A stretch of 64,000 nt of DNA from Flavobacterium psychrolimnae (GTDB taxonomy: Bacteria > Bacteroidota > Bacteroidia > Flavobacteriales > Flavobacteriaceae), in assembly GCF_003312425.1 (NCBI RefSeq), contig NZ_QNUX01000004.1, positions 124,001 to 188,000 on the forward strand, written 5' to 3'. The notes beneath the pieces are model-generated. The model had not been told where the DNA came from, did not search any database, and was given only the letters and a program-made list of their open reading frames with translations. The position numbers were made by a program, and so were the translations under genes. This document shows positions 1 through 9,683 of this stretch, one piece after another (positions within the stretch are counted from its first letter, which is position 1; the number at the start of each line of letters is the position of its first letter).

Positions 1-1019
<1,019 letters not shown>

Positions 1020-1045
1020 TTAATATTTTTAAATAAATAGTTCAG

Positions 1046-1073
1046 CAAAACTAACTATTTTTGTAATGTGCAA
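1046..1073 (-). promoter_or_regulatory. proS promoter, Bacteroidetes type
   Basis: On the minus strand TAGTTTTG (1046-1053) fits TAnnTTTG exactly, with TTG at 1071-1073 and a 17-bp spacer. It lies 54 bp upstream of the proS start. Inferred from consensus only. Confidence 0.5.
1056..1063 (+). promoter_or_regulatory. -7 box for the lipoprotein gene at 1093
   Basis: TATTTTTG matches TAnnTTTG exactly. Transcription would begin around 1068-1070, just past the in-frame ATG at 1066, so that ATG cannot be the start and the ATG at 1093 is preferred. I see no clear -33 TTG at normal spacing. Confidence 0.5.
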
Positions 1074-1092
1074 CAATAAAAACTCCATATAT

Positions 1093-2115
1093 ATGAAAAC
1101 TAGTACTCTTTCCTTCCGAAACCCAACAATATATTACTTCGTTGGATTTTTGAGCATCTTGTTGACATCTTGTGGCTCTTACCAAAACAGTTCTTACTAT
1201 GATTCCGATGGAATTTATGGTAACGCTCCAAGAAGAGCTGTAGAAGTAGAGACACAAAACGATCCAAATAATCAATACAAAGATTACTTTGGGTCTTTGC
1301 AAAACAACAATCAACCTGTAGAAATTTTTACAGATGTAGACAACTACAATGATTATAATATAGAAAACGACAGCCTAGACTACAACAACTATCCCGGATG
1401 GGGCAGTAATCCTCAAACCGTGAGCATAAACGTTTATGATACTGGATGGGGTATGAACAATTGGTATGGTAACAACTGGGGATGGAATGGTGGTTTCGGT
1501 TGGGGAATGAACAACTGGTACGGAAACAATTGGGGTTGGAACGGCGGTTTTGGCTGGGGAAACAACATTGGTTTCGGATGGAATAACTGGGGATGGAATA
1601 ATTATTACGGTAACAATTGGGGATGGAATAACTGGTATGGAAACAACTGGGGTTATTCAAATTATTACAACAATAGAGCGTACTCACACAATCCAGGTCG
1701 CAGAGGTTCTTCGTACGCAAATTCAGTAAATAGCAATCGAAATTCTGGAAATTATAATAGAACACAAAGCACTACAATTAACAGAAGAGCTGTAAACTCA
1801 GACTATAGAGGAAATAACAGCACTGATTTTGGTAGAGGTTCAGCAGGTCGATTGAACAGAACAAGTCCAACTTTTTCTAGAAATCAAGTACAATCACAAA
1901 ACAATTCTAATTATAATCCAGGCAGAAGAGGTAATACTACCAATGCTCGAAATGAAAGTAATACTCCTACAAGGTCTTACACTCCTGCTACCAGAAATGA
2001 TAGCAATTCCAGATCATACAGTCCAAGCTCAAACAGCAGTTCAAGATCTAGTAATTCTGGTGGCGGTGGAGGCGGAAGATCGACTGGCGGTGGCGGAAGA
2101 GGCGGAAGAGGATAA
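1093..2115 (+). CDS. Lipoprotein with Trp/Asn/Gly/Tyr-rich repeats
   Basis: A 340-residue exported lipoprotein of unknown function. It begins with a signal peptide ending in a lipobox (LLTSC, then GSYQNSS). The middle is a low-complexity block rich in W, N, G and Y; the 18-residue unit MNNWYGNNWGWNGGFGWG occurs twice in tandem (DNA about 1450-1560) and decays into shorter WGWNN/WYGNN units. The rest is Ser/Asn/Arg-rich and the tail is poly-Gly/Arg. I chose the ATG at 1093 because the earlier ATG at 1066 is only 2 bp past the promoter box and would spoil the signal peptide. Proteins of this make-up beside proS occur in other flavobacteria; the role is unknown. Confidence 0.8.
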   Translation: MKTSTLSFRNPTIYYFVGFLSILLTSCGSYQNSSYYDSDGIYGNAPRRAVEVETQNDPNNQYKDYFGSLQNNNQPVEIFTDVDNYNDYNIENDSLDYNNYPGWGSNPQTVSINVYDTGWGMNNWYGNNWGWNGGFGWGMNNWYGNNWGWNGGFGWGNNIGFGWNNWGWNNYYGNNWGWNNWYGNNWGYSNYYNNRAYSHNPGRRGSSYANSVNSNRNSGNYNRTQSTTINRRAVNSDYRGNNSTDFGRGSAGRLNRTSPTFSRNQVQSQNNSNYNPGRRGNTTNARNESNTPTRSYTPATRNDSNSRSYSPSSNSSSRSSNSGGGGGGRSTGGGGRGGRG

Positions 2116-2160
2116 TCCGATTCGTTTTACTTATATAACACATTAAAACCTTCGAAATAC

Positions 2161-3741
2161 ATGAAAAAATATATATTTTTATTAGCATTAGGCTTGACAG
2201 CAAGTGTTGCGCAATCACAAGAAATCTCTGATGCGATGCGTTATTCGCAAGATAATTTGAACGGAACCGCCCGCTTTAGAGCAATGAGTGGCGCATTTGG
2301 TGCACTTGGTGGTGATTTATCTTCTATTAATGTTAATCCTGCCGGTTCAGCTATTTTTACTAATAACCAAATGGCGATTACTCTAAGTAATAACGACATT
2401 AAAAATAATTCGAATTACTTTGGGACTAACTCATCCGAGAAAACCAATTCTTTCGATTTGAACCAAGCCGGAGCTATTTTTGTGTTCAACAACAGAAATA
2501 CAAATAACAATTGGACAAAAGTTTCAATGGGTATAAATTATGAAAATACCAACAATTTTGATAATGGATTATTTGCAGCAGGAACAAACCCAAACAATTC
2601 TGTAGCCAATTATTTTTTAAGTTATGCCAATAACGGAAATAATGGAGCGCCCGTTCCGCAACAGTTTGTCAATAGAGAACCTGGAGAATCCATATCTGAT
2701 TTATACTCGTTTTTAGGAAGTAATTTACCTAATAGTCAATTTCCTAGACTAAGCGGTTTTGATGCACAGCAAGCATTTTTAGGATATCAAGCCTTTGTTA
2801 TAGATGCAATTGATGAAAACAATAACAATTCTACCTATACCTCAAATGCTCCTTCAGGCGGAAATTATTATCAGGAAAACTCTGTTTACAGCACAGGATA
2901 CAACGGTAAACTTTCTTTTAATGCAGCAACCTCTTACAAAGACAAATTATACATTGGATTAAACTTAAATTCGCATTTTACTGATTATCAAAAATCGTCC
3001 AGTTTTTACGAAGACAATAATGCGCCATTAACTAATAATTACACCGTTTCAAGATTACAATTCAATAATGACTTAAACACTTACGGAACTGGATTCTCGT
3101 TCCAAGTGGGAGCCATTGCAAAATTGACTAATGAAGTTCGTTTTGGATTAGCATATGAATCTTCAACTTGGTATAAATTGACGGATGAATTATCACAAAG
3201 TCTTGTTGCCGTAAGTGCTAATACTGGCGGAGAATTACCAGCAGATGCAGTAGATCCGCAGGTTGTCAATATTTATGAAGCCTATACATTACAAACTCCA
3301 AGCAAGTTAACCGGAAGCTTTGCTTACGTTTTTGGAAAATCTGGATTAATCAGTGTTGATTATGCTCTTAAAGACTATAGCAACACTAAATTCAAACCTG
3401 AAAACGACTCTTATTTTACCGGATTAAATAGTGATATCAATTCAATATTAGACACTACTGGAGAATTAAGAATAGGCGCTGAATACAAAATAGAAGCCTT
3501 GAGCTTAAGAGCAGGATATCGTTATGAGCAAAGTCCATACAAAAATGGAGTGACAATAGGAGATTTGACTGGATATTCAGCTGGTTTAGGATATAGTTTT
3601 GGTTCAACCAAAGTAGATTTAGCGTATTCTTATGCTAAAAGAAATTCTCAACAAGGATTTTTCAATCAAGGATTTACGGACGGAGCAAGTGTAGATGCTA
3701 TTAATAATACAGTGTCTGTATCCCTTTTGTTTGAATTGTAA
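2161..3741 (+). CDS. OmpP1/FadL-family outer membrane transporter
   Basis: A 526-residue protein with a signal peptide (MKKYIFLLALGLTASVAQSQ) followed by the FadL-type N-terminal hatch region: ARFRAMSGAFGALGGDLSSI then NVNPAGSAIF. The remainder alternates short aromatic and polar strands and ends in VSVSLLFEL, a typical outer-membrane barrel end. The family carries hydrophobic compounds such as fatty acids or aromatic hydrocarbons across the outer membrane; the substrate here cannot be read from sequence. It follows the repeat lipoprotein by 45 bp on the same strand, probably in one transcript, and ends at a strong terminator. Confidence 0.87.
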   Translation: MKKYIFLLALGLTASVAQSQEISDAMRYSQDNLNGTARFRAMSGAFGALGGDLSSINVNPAGSAIFTNNQMAITLSNNDIKNNSNYFGTNSSEKTNSFDLNQAGAIFVFNNRNTNNNWTKVSMGINYENTNNFDNGLFAAGTNPNNSVANYFLSYANNGNNGAPVPQQFVNREPGESISDLYSFLGSNLPNSQFPRLSGFDAQQAFLGYQAFVIDAIDENNNNSTYTSNAPSGGNYYQENSVYSTGYNGKLSFNAATSYKDKLYIGLNLNSHFTDYQKSSSFYEDNNAPLTNNYTVSRLQFNNDLNTYGTGFSFQVGAIAKLTNEVRFGLAYESSTWYKLTDELSQSLVAVSANTGGELPADAVDPQVVNIYEAYTLQTPSKLTGSFAYVFGKSGLISVDYALKDYSNTKFKPENDSYFTGLNSDINSILDTTGELRIGAEYKIEALSLRAGYRYEQSPYKNGVTIGDLTGYSAGLGYSFGSTKVDLAYSYAKRNSQQGFFNQGFTDGASVDAINNTVSVSLLFEL

Positions 3742-3764
3742 TTTTACCAAAAAATAAAATTTAG

Positions 3765-3798
3765 AATCCGTTTCGTGATTATGAAACGGATTTTTTTT
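3765..3798 (+). terminator. Rho-independent terminator after the FadL-type gene
   Basis: A 10-bp perfect stem (AATCCGTTTC / GAAACGGATT) with an 8-nt loop, followed by a run of eight T. Confidence 0.9.
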
Positions 3799-3913
3799 AG
3801 CCCTGATAGAAGTGAAAATCCTCCCGATTTTTTTCGGGAGATTACTTCACCTAGCAGTCATTTTTATGGGAGTTCAGTGAACTTTGTTTGTAGCGTATAG
3901 CAGGAATAGCTCC
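3799..3913 (-). repeat. Dispersed intergenic element, copy A
   Basis: On the minus strand it begins GGAGCTATTCCTGCTATACG, contains GTTCACTGAACTCC and GGTGAAGTAATCTC, then a central hairpin (CTCCCGA / TCGGGAG), then GGATTTTCACT and an end near CTATCAGGGCT. The same plan is found at 34162, 38805, 52698 and 58562. It starts right at the T-run of the preceding terminator. It holds no reading frame. Probably a non-autonomous repeat; nature unknown. Confidence 0.7.
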
Positions 3914-3979
3914 AAAAAAACATCGGCAGGAAGCCTAAACAATACCGAAAAGTATCGGGAAAGTTTGAATAAAAAATTG

Positions 3980-3987
3980 TAATTTTG
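3980..3987 (+). promoter_or_regulatory. Probable -7 box for rimO
   Basis: TAATTTTG fits TAnnTTTG exactly, 32 bp before the rimO ATG. No TTG at standard distance was seen, so this is a weaker call. Confidence 0.4.
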
Positions 3988-4019
3988 CAAAATTCCCAAA
4001 ATATCGGGATTATACTGTT

Positions 4020-5333
4020 ATGAGAACTAAGTCTTTAAAGAAAAATAAAATTAACGTAATCACTCTTGGGTGTTCGAAAAATGTGTATGATAGTGAAGTG
4101 CTTATGGGCCAGCTTCGCGCCAGTGGTAAAGACGTACAACATGAAGCTCCAGAAGCCGAAGAAGGCAATATTATTGTTATAAATACCTGCGGATTCATTG
4201 ATAATGCTAAAGCAGAATCAGTGAATATGATTCTTGAATATGCTGACAAGAAAGAAAGAGGTCTGGTTGACAAAGTGTTTGTTACCGGATGTCTTTCAGA
4301 ACGTTACCGCCCGGATTTAGAAAAGGAAATTCCTAATGTAGACCAGTTTTTTGGAACTACAGAGTTGCCACAACTATTAAAAGCATTGGGTGCCGATTAC
4401 AAACATGAATTATTGGGAGAACGTTTAACTACTACTCCAAAAAATTATGCGTATTTAAAAATTTCTGAAGGTTGTGACAGACCGTGTAGCTTTTGCGCAA
4501 TTCCATTGATGCGCGGAAAAAACGTTTCGCAAACCATTGAAAAATTGGTGAAAGAATCAGAAGGTTTAGCCAAAAATGGCGTAAAAGAATTAATTTTAAT
4601 TGCTCAGGATTTGACCTATTATGGTTTAGATCTATATAAAAAAAGAGCTCTTGGAGAATTATTGGAAGCACTAGTAAAAGTGGAAGGAATCGAATGGATT
4701 CGTCTGCATTACGCCTTCCCTACCGGTTTCCCAATGGAAGTATTGGAAATCATGAAACGCGAACCAAAAATTTGCAATTATATTGATATTCCGTTGCAAC
4801 ACATTGCTGATTCAGTATTGAAATCAATGCGCCGTGGAACGACTCAAGAAAAAACAACAAAATTATTGAAAGACTTCCGTGCGGCAGTTCCAGGAATGGC
4901 GATTCGTACTACGTTGATCGTGGGATATCCAGGAGAAACACAAGAGGATTTCAACATACTGAAAGATTTTGTTCAAGAAATGAAATTTGACAGAATGGGT
5001 TGTTTTGCTTATTCTCACGAAGAAAATACGCATGCATATTTACTGGAAGATGATGTTCCTGACACTGTAAAACAAGAGCGTGCTAATGAAATCATGGAAT
5101 TACAATCCCAAATTTCTTGGGATTTGAACCAAGAAAAAGTTGGACAAACATTTAAATGCATCATCGACAGAAAAGAAGGTGGACATTTTGTAGGAAGAAC
5201 TGAATTTGACAGTCCTGATGTTGACAATGAAGTACTAATTGACGCAACCAAACATTACGTAAAAACGGGTGAGTTTGTAATGATAAAAATCATTGAAGCA
5301 ACAGAATTCGATTTGTACGGAGAACCAGCATAA
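4020..5333 (+). CDS. rimO: Ribosomal protein uS12 methylthiotransferase RimO
   Basis: A radical SAM enzyme that adds a methylthio group to a conserved aspartate of ribosomal protein S12. The 437 residues match the family length. The N-terminal UPF0004 domain has three cluster cysteines in LGCSKN, NTCGF and VTGCLSE (about residues 18, 57 and 91). The radical SAM site is GCDRPCSFC (about 152-159, CX3CX2C), and a TRAM domain forms the C-terminus, ending FDLYGEPA. IDIPLQH and RTTLIVGYPGE are typical. In many Bacteroidetes rimO sits near ftsY; here it is 31 kb away. Confidence 0.95.
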   Translation: MRTKSLKKNKINVITLGCSKNVYDSEVLMGQLRASGKDVQHEAPEAEEGNIIVINTCGFIDNAKAESVNMILEYADKKERGLVDKVFVTGCLSERYRPDLEKEIPNVDQFFGTTELPQLLKALGADYKHELLGERLTTTPKNYAYLKISEGCDRPCSFCAIPLMRGKNVSQTIEKLVKESEGLAKNGVKELILIAQDLTYYGLDLYKKRALGELLEALVKVEGIEWIRLHYAFPTGFPMEVLEIMKREPKICNYIDIPLQHIADSVLKSMRRGTTQEKTTKLLKDFRAAVPGMAIRTTLIVGYPGETQEDFNILKDFVQEMKFDRMGCFAYSHEENTHAYLLEDDVPDTVKQERANEIMELQSQISWDLNQEKVGQTFKCIIDRKEGGHFVGRTEFDSPDVDNEVLIDATKHYVKTGEFVMIKIIEATEFDLYGEPA

Positions 5334-5373
5334 TTTTGGGGACGATTTTTAAAATCATTTTAAAACGCTATTT

Positions 5374-5838
5374 ATGAAACTAATTCAATCTTTACTAATT
5401 TTCGCATTTGTACTGTTATCAACAAATACTATTTCCGCACAATACGGGAATGGCGGATATGGAAATGGATATGGAAGTAATCGTAGAATGAATAGCGGAA
5501 TGGATCAAACCAGAGCTATAGACAAACCAAAAGAAATTCCTGTTGAAGTCACCGTTGGAAAAATTATAGAAAAGATAAAACCGGAACTCTCTCTTGATGC
5601 ACTTCAGGAAATTGCTATATCCAATATTCTGGTGGAGAGTATAAAAACACAAGGTATGCTTATAAAAGCAGAAGTTAGCCAAGAAGATAAAATAAAAAAC
5701 ATCCAAGCGCTATCAGAAGTCACAGACAGAAAAATAATGGAATTGCTTAATAAGGACCAGAAGGAAAAATATATTGCAATGAATGAAGAAGCAAAAAATC
5801 CAAAAAAATCGAAAGCTAAAAAGAAAGCTAAACAATAA
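5374..5838 (+). CDS. Small exported protein, Gly/Tyr/Asn-rich N-terminus and basic tail
   Basis: A 154-residue protein with a cleavable signal peptide (ending NTISAQ), a short Gly-Tyr-Asn-Gly low-complexity stretch, then a mostly helical charged region (VGKIIEKIKPELSLDALQEI and following) and a Lys/Ala-rich tail. The helical part with a late LLNKDQKEKYIAM loosely resembles Spy/CpxP-like periplasmic proteins that end in an LTxxQ-type helix, but I cannot assign it. It lies 40 bp after rimO and 33 bp before the amidase, on the same strand. Confidence 0.7.
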   Translation: MKLIQSLLIFAFVLLSTNTISAQYGNGGYGNGYGSNRRMNSGMDQTRAIDKPKEIPVEVTVGKIIEKIKPELSLDALQEIAISNILVESIKTQGMLIKAEVSQEDKIKNIQALSEVTDRKIMELLNKDQKEKYIAMNEEAKNPKKSKAKKKAKQ

Positions 5839-5871
5839 TTTTTTTGTTAAACACAAAAATTAATTCCCAAT

Positions 5872-6774
5872 ATGAGAAAAATTTTTTACTACTTAATTTT
5901 TGCTGTTGTCATCACTTCATGCTCCACGAATCCTTACAAAAAGAGCGAGAAAATCTACGACTCTAAACTAAAAACGCTCAAAGAAACTATTTCTAATAAG
6001 GAATCTCAACCATTACCGGTGATCCCTAAAGTAGTACTAAATGTTGATACTTTATATACTAAACAATTACACACGTATAAAGACACAATTTTTAAAATGG
6101 GTTCAACACCACTAGAAAATGGCATTAATACGGAATGGATTGGAACTGTAAATTTTAATTTAAGAAAACCCAATTTTATCATTATCCACCATACTGCGCA
6201 AGATTCATTACAACAAACTATAAAAACGTTTACAAAAATAGAAGCTCAAGTTAGCTCTCATTATGTCATTTCAGACGACGGTAAAGTGGTTCAAATGTTG
6301 AATGATTATCTCAGAGCGTGGCATGCAGGAAATGGTTCTTGGGGAAAAAATACTGACATTAATTCCACATCAATAGGAATCGAACTGGATAATAACGGAA
6401 CTGAGTTATTTTCTGAAGCGCAAATCAATAGTTTATTGGCGCTTTTGACTAAACTGAAAAAGGATTATAATATACCAGCACAAAATATCATTGGTCACGC
6501 GGATATTGCACCAACCAGAAAAAAAGACCCTAGTGCATTATTTCCATGGAAAATCCTAGCTGAGAAAGGATTTGGAATTTGGCCCGATGAATATTTAGAA
6601 ACAGCTCCTACTGATTTTAATGTAGAACAAGGATTGCGAATCATAGGATATGATACAAAAAATTTACCAGCGGCAATTATGGCTTTCAAACTGCATTTTA
6701 TTCAAACTGAAGTCAACGATCTTTTAGATGAAAAAACAATAAACACTATTTATTCTATTTATAAAAAACAATAA
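5872..6774 (+). CDS. N-acetylmuramoyl-L-alanine amidase, lipoprotein (Amidase_2/PGRP fold)
   Basis: Cleaves the bond between muramic acid and the stem peptide of peptidoglycan or its fragments. The 300-residue precursor has a lipobox (VITSC, Cys17), so it should be membrane-anchored in the periplasm. The catalytic domain starts near residue 100: IIIHHTAQ holds the first zinc histidine (about 106), HYVISDDGKVVQML and RAWHAGNGSW follow, then GIELDN, and IIGHADIAPTRKKDPS gives the second histidine (about 208) and the aspartate ligand (about 219). It is followed by a strong terminator. The AmpD-like set of residues looks intact. Confidence 0.9.
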   Translation: MRKIFYYLIFAVVITSCSTNPYKKSEKIYDSKLKTLKETISNKESQPLPVIPKVVLNVDTLYTKQLHTYKDTIFKMGSTPLENGINTEWIGTVNFNLRKPNFIIIHHTAQDSLQQTIKTFTKIEAQVSSHYVISDDGKVVQMLNDYLRAWHAGNGSWGKNTDINSTSIGIELDNNGTELFSEAQINSLLALLTKLKKDYNIPAQNIIGHADIAPTRKKDPSALFPWKILAEKGFGIWPDEYLETAPTDFNVEQGLRIIGYDTKNLPAAIMAFKLHFIQTEVNDLLDEKTINTIYSIYKKQ

Positions 6775-6796
6775 CTAGTAGTACAATCAAACTATA

Positions 6797-6837
6797 AAAA
6801 ACGGTTTTTTGAATCTTTCAAAAAACCGTTTTCTTTT
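6797..6837 (+). terminator. Terminator after the amidase gene
   Basis: Inverted repeat AAAACGGTTTTTTGAA / TTCAAAAAACCGTTTT with a short loop, followed by TCTTTT. Confidence 0.85.
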
Positions 6838-6902
6838 GCAATAAAGTCACATGAAACTCTAGTCTCTACAATACGTAGTTTGTTTCAATAGGGAAAACTT
6901 AA

Positions 6903-6941
6903 TAAAAAAAACTGCCAAAATATTTTATAATATCTTGGCAG
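6903..6941 (-). terminator. Terminator after the porin gene (possibly bidirectional)
   Basis: Stem CTGCCAAAATATT / AATATCTTGGCAG. Read on the minus strand it is followed by AGTTTTTTTATT. A long A-run lies on the other side, so it could also stop plus-strand transcripts poorly. Confidence 0.75.
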
Positions 6942-6972
6942 CAAAAAAAAAAAAAAATATATTATCGAGGAA

Positions 6973-8022
6973 TTAGAAAGAATAAGTTGTTGCTAATAAA
7001 GCATAAGCGGTAACACCTTTTGGTGCTGCATCACTATTTGAAAAGATATCTTGAGATGCTGTATCTACACGAAACTCCGGAATAATAGTTAGGTTTCCTA
7101 CTTTATAATTTAATGATAAAGTATTCCCTACCACACTTGTTCCTGCTAGTACACCAAGACCCGCTGTAGCTTCTTTAGCATCCAAATATTCTAATCTGTA
7201 AGCCAGACTCAATGATTCTTTCAATGCTAAATTTGCGTATCCAACCAAAGAGAACCATTCTCCATCTAAGGTACTATCAAAATCATTGTTAGTCATTGCG
7301 TACGTTCCATTAAATCCTAATGAAAAGACATCACTCAGTTTTTTTGTTCCAACGAAGTCAAACTGCGTTTTATTTTCATCAGAAGATGGGTTGCTGCTAC
7401 CTGAAGTCACATTAAAATAAGCACTTCCTGTATCTCCTAAAAAGGCAACTTGCCCAATGAAAGTTTTCTGAGAAGAACCAGCCTCAATAGTTGTTTTGAA
7501 ATCGGTTGGGTTTGAAACTCCAGCCATAAAACTCATCTTTCCTGAAGTATACTGAGCTTTAACACCCGTATTAAAAAATGGTCCATAAGTAAACGCATAA
7601 GACATACTGTAGTTCTTATTATCTACTGCATCCAATAATTCATATCCAATGTGTGTTCCAAAACTTCCTGCAGTTACTTTGAATTTGTCTGAGAACTCAT
7701 AAGTAAAATTCAATTGCTTAATCATAAAAGTAGTAGAATCGTCATTATACGTAAATTGAGCGGCTCTGCTACCAAAACCCAAATCAACAAAAACAGAAGC
7801 TTTCCCCATTTTATGAGAAGCTTCAATGGAAGCCATTCCCAATTCAAATGAGTTATGAGAATTTGTAAAACTGGTTAAGCTATTGTCTATTCCGGAAAAA
7901 TCATATTTGTAATAAGCATCTGCTGATCCCGCAAAAGTAGTTGCAGGTGCCGGTGTTGTTTCTTGTGCAAATGTTAATGTTGTAGTTAGCAATAATGCTA
8001 TGGCTGCTAATTGGTTTTTCAT
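6973..8022 (-). CDS. Outer membrane beta-barrel porin (OmpL/BBP2-like)
   Basis: A 349-residue protein with a signal peptide (ending LTFAQ) followed by about 16 amphipathic strands rich in Gly, Tyr, Phe and Ser, ending ALLATTYSF with the terminal Phe typical of barrel proteins. FVDLGFGSRAAQF and GGF/GTHIGYELLD-type segments resemble the putative beta-barrel porin-2 (OmpL-like) family of Bacteroidetes, often found near ammonium transport genes; no such neighbour is present here. It is monocistronic: a terminator follows it and a 610-bp gap lies upstream. The leader has repeated AACCAA/AACTAA words. The substrate is unknown. Confidence 0.8.
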   Translation of the reverse strand: MKNQLAAIALLLTTTLTFAQETTPAPATTFAGSADAYYKYDFSGIDNSLTSFTNSHNSFELGMASIEASHKMGKASVFVDLGFGSRAAQFTYNDDSTTFMIKQLNFTYEFSDKFKVTAGSFGTHIGYELLDAVDNKNYSMSYAFTYGPFFNTGVKAQYTSGKMSFMAGVSNPTDFKTTIEAGSSQKTFIGQVAFLGDTGSAYFNVTSGSSNPSSDENKTQFDFVGTKKLSDVFSLGFNGTYAMTNNDFDSTLDGEWFSLVGYANLALKESLSLAYRLEYLDAKEATAGLGVLAGTSVVGNTLSLNYKVGNLTIIPEFRVDTASQDIFSNSDAAPKGVTAYALLATTYSF

Positions 8023-8633
8023 CTTTAGTTGGTTTTAGTTAGTAATCTAGTTGGTAATTTTTTGGTTTTGGTTAATACTATTATGAAATTCAGAACTCGG
8101 GATTTTAAGAAAAACATGTTTTTTTACACCTTTTTAGCTCTAAATTATCCTTTTATCTGAGGCGAATTTATTAACTTTTATTTCACTAAAATTACTATTT
8201 ACAACTTTTTTACCTTGATTTAAGAAGAATTATCAATAACGAAAAATGAACAAAAAAAAATGGATATTCCATATTTATAAAGAACAATTTTAAAAATTCA
8301 ATAATCATGATTTTAAAAAAATACCCTAATTTTTTATAAAAAATTATCAAGTTTAATCAAAATATACACGAATACGCCAAATATTTAAATAAAATAAAAC
8401 AATATACCCATTAAAAATAGGGGTGTATTGTTTTATTAATTAAAAACACAAAAACGATATTTATATAAAAACATTAGATTGAGATTTCATAAATTGATTC
8501 AATTTCACCAAAATTTAAACTAATTAAGTCAATAATTAAACTGTGATTCCGTCAGTTTTGCTACAGGCTTATTTCTCTATTTTTTATGAAAATTTTAATA
8601 GCATAAAAAATCCTTTTTCATTAAATTTATAAC
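8023..8633. other. 610-bp AT-rich gap with an orphan hairpin
   Basis: No reading frame worth calling on either strand. It holds the leader and promoter region of the porin gene at its left end and, at 8397-8433, a strong terminator-like hairpin that belongs to no annotated gene (listed separately). Confidence 0.6.
8397..8433. terminator. Orphan terminator-like hairpin
   Basis: Twelve-base arms AAACAATATACC and GGTGTATTGTTT pair with a single mismatch around a 13-nt loop. T-rich sequence follows on both strands (TTTTATT on plus, TTTTATTTTATTT on minus). No gene ends nearby on either strand, so it may close an uncalled small RNA. The direction is undecided. Confidence 0.5.
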
Positions 8634-8939
8634 ATGATTCGATTACTAATTAAGTTTTCCGTTTTGCTATTATTTGTCGCTTTTTCCTCCTTTTGGATAA
8701 GCGAGAAATTGTCTATGCTTTCAAATGAGCAGAATAGAGATTTATACGAACAAACCGAAAAAAATGCAGAAGAAAACACATTAGAGAGTAAATCTAAAAC
8801 ACTCTTTCTTGCTACAATAGAAATTATAAATTGTTTTGAATACGATTCTTTTGAGAGTAGAAAGATCAATTCTCTTGATTCGTTTCAAATTAAAGAGTTT
8901 ATTTTACAGAATCTGACTCCACCACCAGAACAAGCTTAA
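8634..8939 (+). CDS. Small hypothetical protein with N-terminal membrane segment
   Basis: A 101-residue protein not recognised. Residues about 4-23 form a hydrophobic segment (signal anchor or signal peptide); the rest is hydrophilic with acidic and lysine residues, one cysteine near the middle and a Pro-rich end (LTPPPEQA). It precedes another small exported protein by 81 bp. Base composition matches the surroundings. Confidence 0.55.
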   Translation: MIRLLIKFSVLLLFVAFSSFWISEKLSMLSNEQNRDLYEQTEKNAEENTLESKSKTLFLATIEIINCFEYDSFESRKINSLDSFQIKEFILQNLTPPPEQA

Positions 8940-9020
8940 ACCCATTTTTTTACTAAAAAACATTATTAATCTATGTCCCAATCCAAAAATGGAGACATAG
9001 AAACTCCTAATTATACACAC

Positions 9021-9500
9021 ATGAAAAATTTATTTATAGCGTTCACATTTTTATTTACTACTTCTTTACTTGCTCAAACACATCAAATAGTCAAACATAA
9101 TGGCGAAACGATGGATGTAAACTTTATTAAAAAAGAAAATAATATAGTTTACTACACTTTACCGCAAAGTGCTGAAGAAAAAACAATCAGTCAATATGCC
9201 GTGTCACAGCTGAATGAAAAATCAAAAACTGCTTCAGCAATCCTATCAGAAAAAATTCAGCTGAATGGAAAATCTGATTATAAAAAGGTTGTTGTGCTAG
9301 AAAAACATCAAACTGAAGGATTGAAAGAATCTGGAATAATCACAAGTTTTTACGGTGGAATTAAAGGAGAATCTCCTGTATCGTTTTCAGATAACGGTGA
9401 AAAACGATTGAAACAGAATGCAGCACTAAAAGGATCGCCATTTATTGTAATTCTTTCCAATAATCCGAAAGATTTAAAAGCGGCAGTATATACCTATTAG
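9021..9500 (+). CDS. Small secreted hypothetical protein
   Basis: A 159-residue protein. The ATG at 9021 gives a clean signal peptide (MKNLFIAFTFLFTTSLLAQ); an earlier in-frame start at 8973 would put 16 hydrophilic residues before it and is rejected. The mature part begins THQIVKHNGETMDVNFIKKE and has strand-rich sequence ending PFIVILSNNPKDLKAAVYTY. I do not recognise a family. It ends before a hairpin shared with the convergent aldehyde dehydrogenase gene. Confidence 0.65.
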   Translation: MKNLFIAFTFLFTTSLLAQTHQIVKHNGETMDVNFIKKENNIVYYTLPQSAEEKTISQYAVSQLNEKSKTASAILSEKIQLNGKSDYKKVVVLEKHQTEGLKESGIITSFYGGIKGESPVSFSDNGEKRLKQNAALKGSPFIVILSNNPKDLKAAVYTY

Positions 9501-9561
9501 TAGAACAAAGCAACTGATACCCTCTGGAAACTTGTATTAATTAGTAATAAATTCAATGAAA

Positions 9562-9610
9562 AATCGAGAACATATTTGTTACAATTACAAATGCTGTTCT
9601 CGATTCTTTA
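9562..9610. terminator. Terminator between convergent genes
   Basis: Long imperfect stem: AATCGAGAACA and its partner TGTTCTCGATT, extended by ATTTGT / ACAAAT. T-rich flanks on both sides (TCTTTATTT on plus), fitting a bidirectional terminator for 9500 and 9684. Confidence 0.75.
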
Positions 9611-9683
9611 TTTAACATCCTAAATACAAACATTCTATACCAAATGTGTATTAAAATAATATTGTGCCAGTTAGTGATAATCG

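Noticed and set aside
1328..1765. 145-residue minus-strand frame rich in Cys, Ser and Asn
   Set aside because: Antisense of the Trp/Asn/Gly repeat; its composition is the mirror of that repeat.
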